From Chitinophaga vietnamensis (lineage in GTDB: Bacteria; Bacteroidota; Bacteroidia; Chitinophagales; Chitinophagaceae), in assembly GCF_902167635.1 (NCBI RefSeq), contig NZ_CABHMS010000007.1, positions 186,001-250,000 of the forward strand: a stretch of DNA of 64,000 nt, in the 5' to 3' direction. The notes under the pieces are model-generated. The model was not told the DNA's origin and did no database searches. It worked only from the letters and a program-made list of their open reading frames with translations. Positions 54,549 to 62,437 of this stretch are shown one piece after another. Both the position numbers and the translations under genes were made by a program. The stretch's first letter is position 1. Every line of letters starts with the position of its first letter.

Positions 54549-57371
54549 TTAGAACTTGTATTTAAAGCCAGCCAGGAAGCTCAGGTAAACGATCTGTTTT
54601 TCCATGTTGATGATATGATCGCCGGAACCCTGGTTAGGTAATCCCTGTGCAACGAAGTAGTCGTGTACGGCAGGATCCACTTTGATATACAGTCTGGATG
54701 CGGAGTTGGTGATGTTATTCACTTTCGTGTAGAAAGAGAAGTGTTTTGCCAAACGCTGTTCCAGGGAGAAGTCCAGCTGGGTATAAGGCTTCTGCCAGAT
54801 ATCCAGTCCGTACCAGGCAGACACCTGCGCGATCCTGTCGCCAGTGTAAGAGAATGCCACCTGCATATCCAGTCCGATCTTCGGATTCTTATACAACACG
54901 GATGCATTGCCGATGTGCGCCGCCTGGCCTTGCAGCGGCCTTGTTTGCGTGGTAACGCCGGTTTGCGTTTGCGCCAGTACCTTATCGTAGTATTTGGTGG
55001 TTTTCAGCGTCGTTACTTCGGAGTGCGTATAGGTGTAGTTAGCTGATACGCCGAACATACCGAAATATTTGGTGTACACGGCTTCAAAACCGAAGTTGGT
55101 GGCCTTATCGGTGTTCTGTGCCTGTATGTTCAGGTTGCTGGGGCCGCCCTGGTTGATCACGAAATACTCAATCGGGTCTTGCAGTTGTTTGTAGAAACCG
55201 CCCAGCAGCAATTGATTGGAGCCGCCCGGGAACAGTTCATAGCGCAGGTCGATATTGTCTGCGCGTACGTGTTTCAGGTGCGGGTTGCCCATCTCGGTGA
55301 ATTGTTCGCCATGAACTGAATACGGATCGATCTCTCCAAAGCCCGGTCTGCTGATGGATTTGAAGTACGACAGGCGCAGTTGCTGGTTGCCCATCATATA
55401 CCTGAAGTGTATGCTGGGCAATACATCCGTATAATGAATTTTACCATAGCGGGCGTCAAATTCAGCAGGCATTACAGTGGTGTAATCCTGTTGGGTATTT
55501 TCGATGCGCACACCGCCCAGTACCTGCAACTTCGGCAGCAGCAGGAATTTCACTTGCACGTATCCTGCGGTGATATATTCGTGCGCGGTGTAAGTATTAG
55601 GCGTGATAGCTGTTACGCTGCCGCTGCCATTTGAAGAAGGGTTGAAGAAGAGAGACAGGGTATCGATGGTATGAAAGGCCTGCGTGGTGCCGTAGAATGG
55701 TTTCAGGGAATAATCGTTGTAGTAATTGTCTCTGGTTTTATAGCGGTATAATCCACCGCCCTGGAATGCTACTTCCTGACCAAACAAACGTGGCGTATAG
55801 GCGAGGTTGGCATAAGCAGCCCAGTCTTTGTCGGTATTGTGCTGCCAGGTATGGCCTACTCCCGCACCATAGGTGGAAGAGTCGGCGCCGGTAGCTTTGC
55901 CATTGCCGTTAAAGAATACGTTGGAGTTGAAATTGTAAGACGACATATCCGGCACATTGCTCTTGGCGATAGAATATACGCCGGTCCAGTCGAACCTTAC
56001 ACGATCGCTCAGCTGATGATCGCCATGCAGGGTAGCATTGTAGATATCCTGTATCTGCCATCTGCTCCTGTATTCTACGTCAACAGATTTTTGTACGGCA
56101 GAAGAGTTGGTGCCAAAGGTGGTATCATTGGTGTACCTGGTCTGGTACTCGTTCTGATGTACATAGAAATTATACAGGGAGATGCTGTTACGGCTGTTGA
56201 ACACATAGTCGATCTTGTTGTGCACCGCGATCCTGTTGGTTTGCGTTGAATATCTTCTGTCCATCACATCGGTGATCATCAGGCGGGTAGGCTCCGGCAC
56301 GATGTCGGTGTTGGCGCTGGGGATGATGGTTTGTGTGTTGGAACCACGGAAGAAATTCTGGTAGCTGGCAGAAACGATCACGCCCAGTTTCTTGTTGATG
56401 AAACGGTCGCCGATGGTCAGACCAGCAGTCATGTTCACCGGGGCAGATTTATCGTTATAATGAAACTGGTTGATGGAGAAATCTTTTGCTGTGGCCGTAT
56501 AGCCGTTGCCGTTAATCTCGGCGGGTGATGATTTACCGAGGCCGCTATGGTCGAAGGCGCTGAAAGGCCTGTTGGAGAAGAGCGTGGAGTAACCGCCTGC
56601 TACGTTAGCGGTGAGCAGGAAATGATCCGGCGCGCTTTTCATGACGAGGTTCATGGTGCCGCCGATCGCATCGCCTTCCATGTTGGCGGTCAGCGCTTTG
56701 ATCACTTCCAGTCTTTCCAGCATTTCTGAAGGGAAGAGGTCCATCGGTACGAAGCGGTATTTATCATCCGGGCTGGGTATCTTGATACCATTCACCAGTG
56801 TGTTGTTATAACGCTGCGCCATCCCGCGGATGATCGCGTAACGGCCTTCACCGCTGTTATCACGCTGGATGGTAACGCCACTCACGCGTTGTAATGCGTT
56901 GGCAACGGTTACATCGGGCAGCAGCTGGATGGCCCTTTCAGAGAGGATGTTGAGGATCACATCGCGGTTCTTTTCCAGGCCGCGCGCGTAGCTGTCGCTA
57001 TGCACATTGCCGCTGGTAACGTTTACGGCATGCAGTTCCTTTATATCATCTTTCAGTTCAACGTTCCCCAGTGTTTCTGCAGCGTTTACATCTTTCAACG
57101 TTACCTTGAATGCATCGGAAGTTTTATAGCCAACAGATTTGATCCTGATCTCGTAGCTACCTTGCGGCAGGTTGCGGAATACGAAGCTGCCATCGAGATT
57201 AACAGCGGTCCTGTATTTGGCATTTCCATTCTCTGCTTCTACTACCGCGCCCACCACAGGCTCGTGCGTTTTTGAATCAGATACTTTTCCTTTGATGATG
57301 CCAGCGAAGGCCGGCAGGGAAAAACAAATTCCACCTAATAATGACAATAGTTTACAGGGAGAAGAGGGCAT
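54549..57371 (-). CDS. TonB-dependent receptor with carboxypeptidase-like domain (operon head)
   Basis: The start at 57371 (MPSSPCKLLSLLGGICF) gives 940 residues and a good signal peptide; the frame is open 18 codons further up. A regulatory-like domain (IIKGKVSDSKTHEPVVGAVV) is followed by a plug with ILNILSERAIQLLPDVTVAN, QRYNNTLVNGIKIPSPDDKY and LEVIKALTANMEGDAIGGTM, the TonB-Xanth-Caul-like type, and the barrel ends YLSFLAGFKYKF. It heads the operon with a beta-helix and an EEP lipoprotein, so phosphate- or nucleotide-related uptake is a reasonable guess. No SusD partner is seen. Confidence 0.9.
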   Translation of the reverse strand: MPSSPCKLLSLLGGICFSLPAFAGIIKGKVSDSKTHEPVVGAVVEAENGNAKYRTAVNLDGSFVFRNLPQGSYEIRIKSVGYKTSDAFKVTLKDVNAAETLGNVELKDDIKELHAVNVTSGNVHSDSYARGLEKNRDVILNILSERAIQLLPDVTVANALQRVSGVTIQRDNSGEGRYAIIRGMAQRYNNTLVNGIKIPSPDDKYRFVPMDLFPSEMLERLEVIKALTANMEGDAIGGTMNLVMKSAPDHFLLTANVAGGYSTLFSNRPFSAFDHSGLGKSSPAEINGNGYTATAKDFSINQFHYNDKSAPVNMTAGLTIGDRFINKKLGVIVSASYQNFFRGSNTQTIIPSANTDIVPEPTRLMITDVMDRRYSTQTNRIAVHNKIDYVFNSRNSISLYNFYVHQNEYQTRYTNDTTFGTNSSAVQKSVDVEYRSRWQIQDIYNATLHGDHQLSDRVRFDWTGVYSIAKSNVPDMSSYNFNSNVFFNGNGKATGADSSTYGAGVGHTWQHNTDKDWAAYANLAYTPRLFGQEVAFQGGGLYRYKTRDNYYNDYSLKPFYGTTQAFHTIDTLSLFFNPSSNGSGSVTAITPNTYTAHEYITAGYVQVKFLLLPKLQVLGGVRIENTQQDYTTVMPAEFDARYGKIHYTDVLPSIHFRYMMGNQQLRLSYFKSISRPGFGEIDPYSVHGEQFTEMGNPHLKHVRADNIDLRYELFPGGSNQLLLGGFYKQLQDPIEYFVINQGGPSNLNIQAQNTDKATNFGFEAVYTKYFGMFGVSANYTYTHSEVTTLKTTKYYDKVLAQTQTGVTTQTRPLQGQAAHIGNASVLYKNPKIGLDMQVAFSYTGDRIAQVSAWYGLDIWQKPYTQLDFSLEQRLAKHFSFYTKVNNITNSASRLYIKVDPAVHDYFVAQGLPNQGSGDHIINMEKQIVYLSFLAGFKYKF

Positions 57372-57561
57372 GATGAATTTTGGTTTAGTGAAACAAATCT
57401 CTTCAAAAAGAGAGATGCCTTTCAAGCCCTTCCATTCATTTAATTATTTGATAAACTTAAATTAACCTTTTGTTATTATTAAAGGGATAGATTATGCGGT
57501 TTTCTCTGCGTAAAAAAATTACTTTATCCTTCAAAAGTGCCTGCTACTATTGATATGCAAA

Positions 57562-57626
57562 AAATCTGGAGCAATTCTGTGGCCGTCATCTTATCATGAT
57601 AACCACTACAGAATTGCTCCAGATTT
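57562..57626 (-). terminator. Terminator of the lectin lipoprotein gene
   Basis: Perfect 19-nt arms (57562-57580 and 57608-57626) with a 27-nt loop, beginning 2 bp after the stop codon and followed on the minus strand by a run of six T. The rest of 57372-57561 shows no gene, only AT-rich sequence that includes the promoter of the TonB receptor. Confidence 0.8.
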
Positions 57627-57628
57627 CA

Positions 57629-59083
57629 TTACTGCTTCACGAAGCGGAAACGCTGTGCGGGCGATGTGTTGCTGCCCCATATTTCTATCTTGGTACCGTT
57701 GGCGGTATTGTTGGCATAAACATCCAGCGAGGAGCCGGTAGCGCAGGCGGGCGACAGGCTATAAATACCATTGCCTACAGCGGTGATCTTCCATCGCTGG
57801 CCGCTGGCGCCATTATCCGTAGCGATAGTTACCTGTGTGCCGTCAGCGCTGGCATTGCCGGTTACGTTCATCACTTTAGCGGGCGCGTTCTGCGGCTGCA
57901 GTTTATAATAGCCGTTGCCGGTACTGGTCACCATCCATTGCTGGTTGGCTGTGATGGGAGCGTTCTCGCTCCACAGTTCCACTTTGGTACCGTCGGCGGT
58001 GGCGCTGCCGGTAACATCCAGTACGCTGCTGTTGTTGGTGGTAGAAACTATTTTATATACGGCGCCGGATACGATACCGGTATCAGCAGGAGCGCTGCCG
58101 CCGAAATAAAAATCCACTTCTCCATTTTGTGTGCTGCTATTGACGATCACGGTATTATTGCCGGATGGCGTGGTGATAGCGCCGCCGGATACAGACCAGC
58201 TGAAATTGGCCGGGGGCGTGCCGCTGCGGGTAGTGAGCTGGATGTTTGTCATTGTGGCTTTGTCGGTGTTCGGCCACTGTGTGAGGATATTCGTATAGGC
58301 TTCCCAGCATTCGATTACGCCGGTAGCTTCTGTGGGTCGTACTACCGTTACATCTGCGGCGGGATAGCCGGTGAATGATTCTTTGTAGGTCCAGTTGGCG
58401 CCATCATAGGAGATGTAGGTGATCACACCTTCGAGCGGCGTGCCGGGAGATACATTCACATAGGTGCCATGGAAGTAATTGCCGCCAAGGAAGTACCAGT
58501 TGGCGATCGCATAGAAAGCGCCGCCGGCGGTAGCGCCCCACATCAGCACGGGTTGCAGCGAGCCGCGATCGATACCATTCCACAGGAAGGTAGTAGCTGT
58601 ACTGGTAGATTCCTGTGGCACCGGCGGCACAGTCCATTTAGTGGAAAAGGACTGGATGTTGGTAGCTGACGCCTGCGCCGTATAGCCGGGATAGTTAGTG
58701 CCGGTAAGTTCGGTGCTGACAGCCTGTTGACCAGCGGGCATGCCCAGCGGCTCTTTACGCAGGCGGGCCGCAAACAGGTATGGGTCGCGGCTTTGCAGCT
58801 CTTCAGCGGAGAGCTGCCCGAAATCCTGTAATACCTTGCCGCTGGCAATATCTACTTTCTGCAAGTGGCCATTAGCGATGCGGGCAGTGGTATGGTTATC
58901 CACCGCAATCACGCGCGCGGCTGGTACTTTGCCATAGGGCGTTGCTACCATACCGTCTTTGTCGGGCTTCAGTGCTGCGGGGGTGTTGGCGTTGCCGGCG
59001 TCCTGCTCTTTGCGGCAGGCAGTGAAAAAGAGGGTAGTGCTGACTGCAATGGCAGCCAATGACAGGAGTTTTTGTTTTTTCAT
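57629..59083 (-). CDS. Lipoprotein with glutamic-peptidase-like domain and ricin-type lectin
   Basis: The 484-residue lipoprotein (lipobox at Cys23, TTLFFTACR) has a middle domain (about 140-290) resembling G1 eqolisin glutamic peptidases: TKWTVPPV, WNGIDRGSLQPVLMWG (candidate catalytic Gln), ANWYFLGG with YVNVSPGTPLEGVITY, and ECWEAY (candidate catalytic Glu). The C-terminal 135 residues are a ricin-type beta-trefoil (SSVLDVTGSATADGTKVELW, KVMNVTGNASADGTQV, QRFRFVKQ). Role: a surface protein that binds glycans and may cleave protein. It lies downstream of three RiPP genes on the same strand, separated by a terminator. Confidence 0.65.
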   Translation of the reverse strand: MKKQKLLSLAAIAVSTTLFFTACRKEQDAGNANTPAALKPDKDGMVATPYGKVPAARVIAVDNHTTARIANGHLQKVDIASGKVLQDFGQLSAEELQSRDPYLFAARLRKEPLGMPAGQQAVSTELTGTNYPGYTAQASATNIQSFSTKWTVPPVPQESTSTATTFLWNGIDRGSLQPVLMWGATAGGAFYAIANWYFLGGNYFHGTYVNVSPGTPLEGVITYISYDGANWTYKESFTGYPAADVTVVRPTEATGVIECWEAYTNILTQWPNTDKATMTNIQLTTRSGTPPANFSWSVSGGAITTPSGNNTVIVNSSTQNGEVDFYFGGSAPADTGIVSGAVYKIVSTTNNSSVLDVTGSATADGTKVELWSENAPITANQQWMVTSTGNGYYKLQPQNAPAKVMNVTGNASADGTQVTIATDNGASGQRWKITAVGNGIYSLSPACATGSSLDVYANNTANGTKIEIWGSNTSPAQRFRFVKQ

Positions 59084-59245
59084 CGGATCAGTTTTTGTTT
59101 AGGATAGAAAAAATAAAGACGTGGTTGATACATCCCTGGCACGGGTTTCATCGTTCACTGATGACAATAGGGCTATTGATTCTTTTATTTGCTCTCCAAC
59201 ATAAAAACTGTTATCTGTAAAAATTATTGTGAAAGGCTAAATAAA

Positions 59246-59275
59246 AAGGCTGTATCGGGGGAGTGATACAGCCTT
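59246..59275 (-). terminator. Terminator of RiPP precursor gene 1
   Basis: AAGGCTGTATC (59246-59256) pairs with GATACAGCCTT (59265-59275) over an 8-nt loop, followed on the minus strand by TTTTTAT. It is 31 bp after the stop codon of the last precursor gene. Confidence 0.85.
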
Positions 59276-59305
59276 CGTTGCATTGCTTACCACGAACAGT
59301 ACTAC

Positions 59306-59452
59306 TTAGCAGAAATCAGAGCAGGTGCGGCGCGCCGTGCAGAGGTCAGTGCAGGTGTAGATGGTGAGCTTGGCATTGGCAGGAACTTCCTGTGAAAGAT
59401 TGGCTACTTTGATAGTGCCGAGTGTCAGTTTTTTGGAGTTTTGTTTTTTCAT
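59306..59452 (-). CDS. RiPP (lanthipeptide-like) precursor 1
   Basis: A 48-residue peptide, too short for routine gene finders. The leader has KKLTLGTIKVANLSQ, a pattern like the KLxL..IA.L leader of Bacteroidota class I lanthipeptides. The candidate core ends in a Thr/Ser/Cys-rich tail with Cys34, 38, 44 and 48 (spacing 3, 5, 3) and the final residue Cys; Thr33, 35, 39, 43 and Ser45 are possible dehydration sites. Two paralogues follow upstream on the same strand, each with the same MKKQ...KK start. No LanB, LanC or transporter is nearby. Class assignment is inferred from the leader. Confidence 0.75.
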   Translation of the reverse strand: MKKQNSKKLTLGTIKVANLSQEVPANAKLTIYTCTDLCTARRTCSDFC

Positions 59453-59556
59453 AACATTTATTTTTTTGGGTTTATACCAGCAAATTAGTTTTGGCGACTG
59501 CGCTATTATCGCATTTTCAATAAACCAGTAGTAGTACTTCAGTAGTTCTACTTACA

Positions 59557-59590
59557 AAAGAGGGGACGCCGAAAGTGGCGTCCCCTCTTT
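59557..59590 (-). terminator. Terminator of RiPP precursor gene 2
   Basis: Perfect 14-bp arms (59557-59570 and 59577-59590) with a GAAAGT loop, followed on the minus strand by TTTTGT. It ends each of the tandem units in the same position. Confidence 0.85.
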
Positions 59591-59605
59591 ATTTCCGGCA
59601 GTACC

Positions 59606-59752
59606 TCAGCAACGTGGCGTGAGGCATCCGGGGGCGCCGTGTGTACAAACAAAAGTGTAAACGGTAGCTGCTACTACCTGAGGCATTTGCTGGGAAAGGC
59701 GGGCCACTTTGAGGGAACCGAGTGTCAGTTTTTTGGTGGGTTGTTTTTTCAT
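59606..59752 (-). CDS. RiPP (lanthipeptide-like) precursor 2
   Basis: A 48-residue paralogue with leader KKLTLGSLKVARLSQ. Its core has three Cys (36, 43, 48) and again ends in Cys; the core is VVAATVYTFVCTHGAPGCLT and onward. The upstream ~90 bp (TTTGGTTTATTGGGTTTATAAAC-like promoter block, here ATTTTTTTGGGTTTACAACC) is clearly related to that of gene 1, and the units repeat every 300 bp. Confidence 0.75.
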   Translation of the reverse strand: MKKQPTKKLTLGSLKVARLSQQMPQVVAATVYTFVCTHGAPGCLTPRC

Positions 59753-59840
59753 AACATTATTTTTTTGGGTTTACAACCACCAAATTAGTTTTACTAACTG
59801 CGTTATTGATGCTCTTATGAAAAATCAGTAGTAGTACTGA

Positions 59841-59876
59841 CAAAAACAGAGGCACCTGAAAGTGGCGCCCCTGCTT
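59841..59876 (-). terminator. Terminator of RiPP precursor gene 3
   Basis: On the minus strand GCAGGGGCGCC and GGTGCCTCTGT pair around ACTTTCA through several G-U pairs, then TTTTTGTC follows. It is a diverged version of the hairpin at 59557-59590. Confidence 0.65.
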
Positions 59877-59904
59877 CATTTCCGGTCATTACAATGAAAT
59901 TACA

Positions 59905-60054
59905 TCAACATAAATTCGTTGGACAAGTGAACCTCTCTGAACAAAGAAAAGTACAATTGCGAAGAGAAACAGGAATTTCTTTTGAAGCATCCTGTGAGAG
60001 ACGGGCAACTTTGATAGCGGCAAGTTTCAGTTTTTTGGTGGGTTGTTTTTTCAT
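59905..60054 (-). CDS. RiPP (lanthipeptide-like) precursor 3
   Basis: A 49-residue paralogue whose leader is KKLKLAAIKVARLSQ. The core has Cys34, 38, 44 and 49 (spacing 3, 5, 4), nearly the spacing of precursor 1, with the tail NCTFLCSERFTCPTNLC and a terminal Cys. It is the most diverged of the three and first in transcription order. The promoter block (TTTGGGTTTATAAAC) is conserved, but its flank merges into the repeat array at 60100 and beyond. Confidence 0.75.
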   Translation of the reverse strand: MKKQPTKKLKLAAIKVARLSQDASKEIPVSLRNCTFLCSERFTCPTNLC

Positions 60055-60110
60055 ACCATTTATGTTTGGGTTTATAAACAACGGGGTTGTTTGAATGATT
60101 ACGTAGTATC

Positions 60111-60752
60111 GCCCCTACGGGGCGACAGGTTGGTAAATAGCATTTCGTCTACCAATATTTCGCCCCTATGGGGCGGATTGCAGCGTAGACCACATATATG
60201 CTATCGAGCTATCGCCCCGTAGGGGCAACATATTGGTAGCAACACATTCAGCCAACAATGTTACGCCCCGTAGGGGCGATATATTGGTAGCAATGTATTC
60301 AGCCAACAATGTTACGCCCCGTAGGGGCGATATATTGGTAGCAACGCATCCAGCCACAATGTTACGCCCCGTAGGGGCGATATATTGGTAGCAATGTATT
60401 CAGCCAACAATGTTACGCCCCGTAGGGGCGACATATTGGTAGCAACGCATCCAGTCAACAATGTTACGCCCCGTAGGGGCGATATATTGGTAGCAACGCA
60501 TTCAGCCAACAATGTTACGCCCCGGAGGGGCAATATATTGGTAGCAACGCGTTCAGCCAACAATGTTACGCCCGGTAGGGGCGATATATTGGTAGCAACG
60601 CGTTCAGCCAACAATGTTACGCCCCGTAGGGGCGATATATTGGTAGCAATGTATTCAGCCAACAATGTTACGCCCCGTAGGGGCGATATATTGGTAGCAA
60701 TGTATTCAGCCAACAATGTTACGCCCCGTAGGGGCGATATATTGGTAGCACA
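60111..60752. repeat. Array of 51-bp tandem repeats built on a GCCCCGTAGGGGC palindrome
   Basis: Unit starts ACGCCCCGTAGGGGCG, then ATATATTGGTAGCAA, then a variable ATGTATTC or CGCATTC and CAGCCAACAATGTT. Starts at 60263, 60314, 60364, 60415, 60466, 60517, 60568, 60619, 60670 and 60721 show a period of 51 bp, once 50. A degenerate unit precedes at about 60212, and irregular palindromes lie at 60111-60123 and 60160-60175. The rest of the 60055-60806 gap has no gene. Confidence 0.9.
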
Positions 60753-60806
60753 AATTAACAGAGGCGCCTGCGTTATAACCGCAGGTGAAAAAATAAGCAT
60801 CGCTAA

Positions 60807-61727
60807 CTATTTCACGATCTCTCCCATAATCTCTTCTAACTGTTTTTCAAATGCCTGCGCTTGTTCAAACATCGGGAAGTGCCCGGAAGCCTGTATCCAA
60901 TACAGCTTTGCATCTGGGCGTATCATTTTCAGCTCGTAGGTGCAGAACGCCAGCAGGTCCTGACGGCCGCCGATAACATACACCGGGCCTTTGTAATGAA
61001 AGAGACTTTTGCTCAAATCGAAATGTATCCTTTGCAGATCCTGCCATATCAGGCCTTGCATGGTAGCATTGGATTTGGCGATATAGATCTTTTTCAGCAG
61101 GCTGTCGATGTTGGCTTTGTCGTAGACATAAGCCAGTCGCATGGTCCTGCTGTATTGCGCATTTTCTTCTTCGCTGCTTTTGCCTTCACTGATCTTTTTC
61201 TCCAGAGAATCCAACAGGGCCAGTTCGGCGCGCCCAACGCGCGCGCGCAGGTTGTTGGAGAGTGTTGTCATCCACTCATCGGAGAATTTGTAGAAACCAG
61301 GATTGGACAATACCAGCGCCTTTACCTTATCCGGATGTTCGGCGGCAAAGCTCATCGCCAGCATACCGCCCCAGGAGTGGCCAAAGATGATGGCATTGCG
61401 CAGCCCCAGGTGCTGCATCAACAAACGGATATCATCCACTGCCGATTGCAGGTTGATGGTAGTAGAATCAAAACGGGAAGGGATGGAAAGCCCGGTACCA
61501 CGCTGTTCCAGCAGGATGGCCCGGTAATGTTTACCCAGCGCGATCGCTACATCTTGTTGTTGCAGACAGGAATTGCCTGGCCCGCCAGACAAAACGATCA
61601 CCGGTGTTCCCCGGCCCCAGCTATGATAGTAAAGATGACCATAGGCATATTTGATAGAATCAAGCTGCTGGGCGGCAGCAAAGCGGGTACTGCATAGTAG
61701 CATGGTTAACCATATCCAGGTTTTCAT
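60807..61727 (-). CDS. Secreted alpha/beta hydrolase (prolyl-iminopeptidase-like)
   Basis: The 306-residue protein has a signal peptide (cleaved after FAAAQ) and an alpha/beta hydrolase fold: PVIVLSGGPGNSCLQQQD (oxyanion HGGPG-like motif), EQRGTGLS, the nucleophile in FGHSWGGML, acid in GGRQDLLAF and base in ASGHFPMFE. The GGPG and DQRGxGxS motifs are typical of prolyl iminopeptidases of peptidase family S33. The substrate may be a peptide or ester. It precedes no obvious partner except the GNAT gene 4 bp upstream. Confidence 0.85.
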   Translation of the reverse strand: MKTWIWLTMLLCSTRFAAAQQLDSIKYAYGHLYYHSWGRGTPVIVLSGGPGNSCLQQQDVAIALGKHYRAILLEQRGTGLSIPSRFDSTTINLQSAVDDIRLLMQHLGLRNAIIFGHSWGGMLAMSFAAEHPDKVKALVLSNPGFYKFSDEWMTTLSNNLRARVGRAELALLDSLEKKISEGKSSEEENAQYSRTMRLAYVYDKANIDSLLKKIYIAKSNATMQGLIWQDLQRIHFDLSKSLFHYKGPVYVIGGRQDLLAFCTYELKMIRPDAKLYWIQASGHFPMFEQAQAFEKQLEEIMGEIVK

Positions 61728-61731
61728 ATGT

Positions 61732-62379
61732 TTATATTTCTGTTTCGGGTATCACGGCGGTAGTATAAGGCGCGATGTATTCCCATCCCAGGGAATGATA
61801 CAGCTCCCTTCCCTGCGCAGTAGCCACCAGCAAGCCTTTGCGGGCTCCTCTCCCTTTGGCAACGGCTTCCAGCGTTTTCATGATCACGCTTCCCAGTCCA
61901 CGGCGACGGTGATCAGGATGGGTTTCTATGCGGTCGTAGATCGCGTAACCGTCTACCAAAGCAACGCGGCCTACTGCCGCTTCTTCACCGCGTGCGGTCA
62001 ATATCCGCACCAGTGGCACAGCGGCGTGTTTGTTGACATCTACATGATATTGCGGTAACAAGTGATGTTTGGCAGGATGCATGCCGTGGGGGCAGCTCAT
62101 CATGAAGGCCGGCGCCTCCAGCTTCCAGGCGGCAGGTAATATCGCCGCTACCTCTTCCACGGGTGCGCATACTTTCAGAAAGATATGCGGCGCATCAATT
62201 GTTGCCGCCAGTTCACGCACCATCGGCGTACAGGCCGGAAAAACATAACGGGTCTTGATCCCGGGCCAGCCCACCTCTGTACGGAAACCATCGCCAAACG
62301 GCTCTGGCGGCGGCACCTCACGAGCCATCGACCATCCCTTCACCCAGGTCTCTAATATACAAGCATCTACGGCGCTCAT
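61732..62379 (-). CDS. GNAT-family N-acetyltransferase
   Basis: The 215-residue protein has a GNAT domain in the C-terminal half with RIETHPDHRRRGLGSVIMKT (acetyl-CoA-binding Q/R-x-x-G-x-G/A) and ATAQGRELYHSLGWE, the usual C-terminal GNAT motif. The N-terminal 100 residues are family-specific. It ends 4 bp before the alpha/beta hydrolase gene and the two may be co-transcribed. It is divergent from the AraC gene. Confidence 0.85.
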   Translation of the reverse strand: MSAVDACILETWVKGWSMAREVPPPEPFGDGFRTEVGWPGIKTRYVFPACTPMVRELAATIDAPHIFLKVCAPVEEVAAILPAAWKLEAPAFMMSCPHGMHPAKHHLLPQYHVDVNKHAAVPLVRILTARGEEAAVGRVALVDGYAIYDRIETHPDHRRRGLGSVIMKTLEAVAKGRGARKGLLVATAQGRELYHSLGWEYIAPYTTAVIPETEI

Positions 62380-62437
62380 GGCAACAGGTTATGTGACCCT
62401 AAAGATAAGCAATCAAATATTTCACTACATTTATAGT

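Noticed and set aside
57596-58378. 260-codon plus-strand ORF antisense to the lectin lipoprotein
   Set aside because: It overlaps a gene with lipobox, domain order and terminator on the minus strand; no independent support.
59453-59520. Bacteroidota -7/-33 promoter (TAnnTTTG with TTTG upstream) for RiPP gene 1
   Set aside because: A TAATTTG box is present on the minus strand, but it lacks one base of the consensus spacing and no clear -33 partner was found, so it was not listed as a feature.
60111-60752. CRISPR array
   Set aside because: Units are directly abutting 51-bp copies with almost no variation; there are no unique spacers and no cas genes.
60312-60800. 162-codon minus-strand ORF of 17-residue repeats over the tandem array
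   Set aside because: The DNA unit is 51 bp, so open frames arise automatically. Similar ORFs exist on the other strand, no start context or domain is seen, and the array is better explained as a DNA repeat.
60385-60939. 184-codon plus-strand ORF of repeats overlapping the alpha/beta hydrolase gene
   Set aside because: Same repeat effect; it also runs antisense into a clear alpha/beta hydrolase gene.
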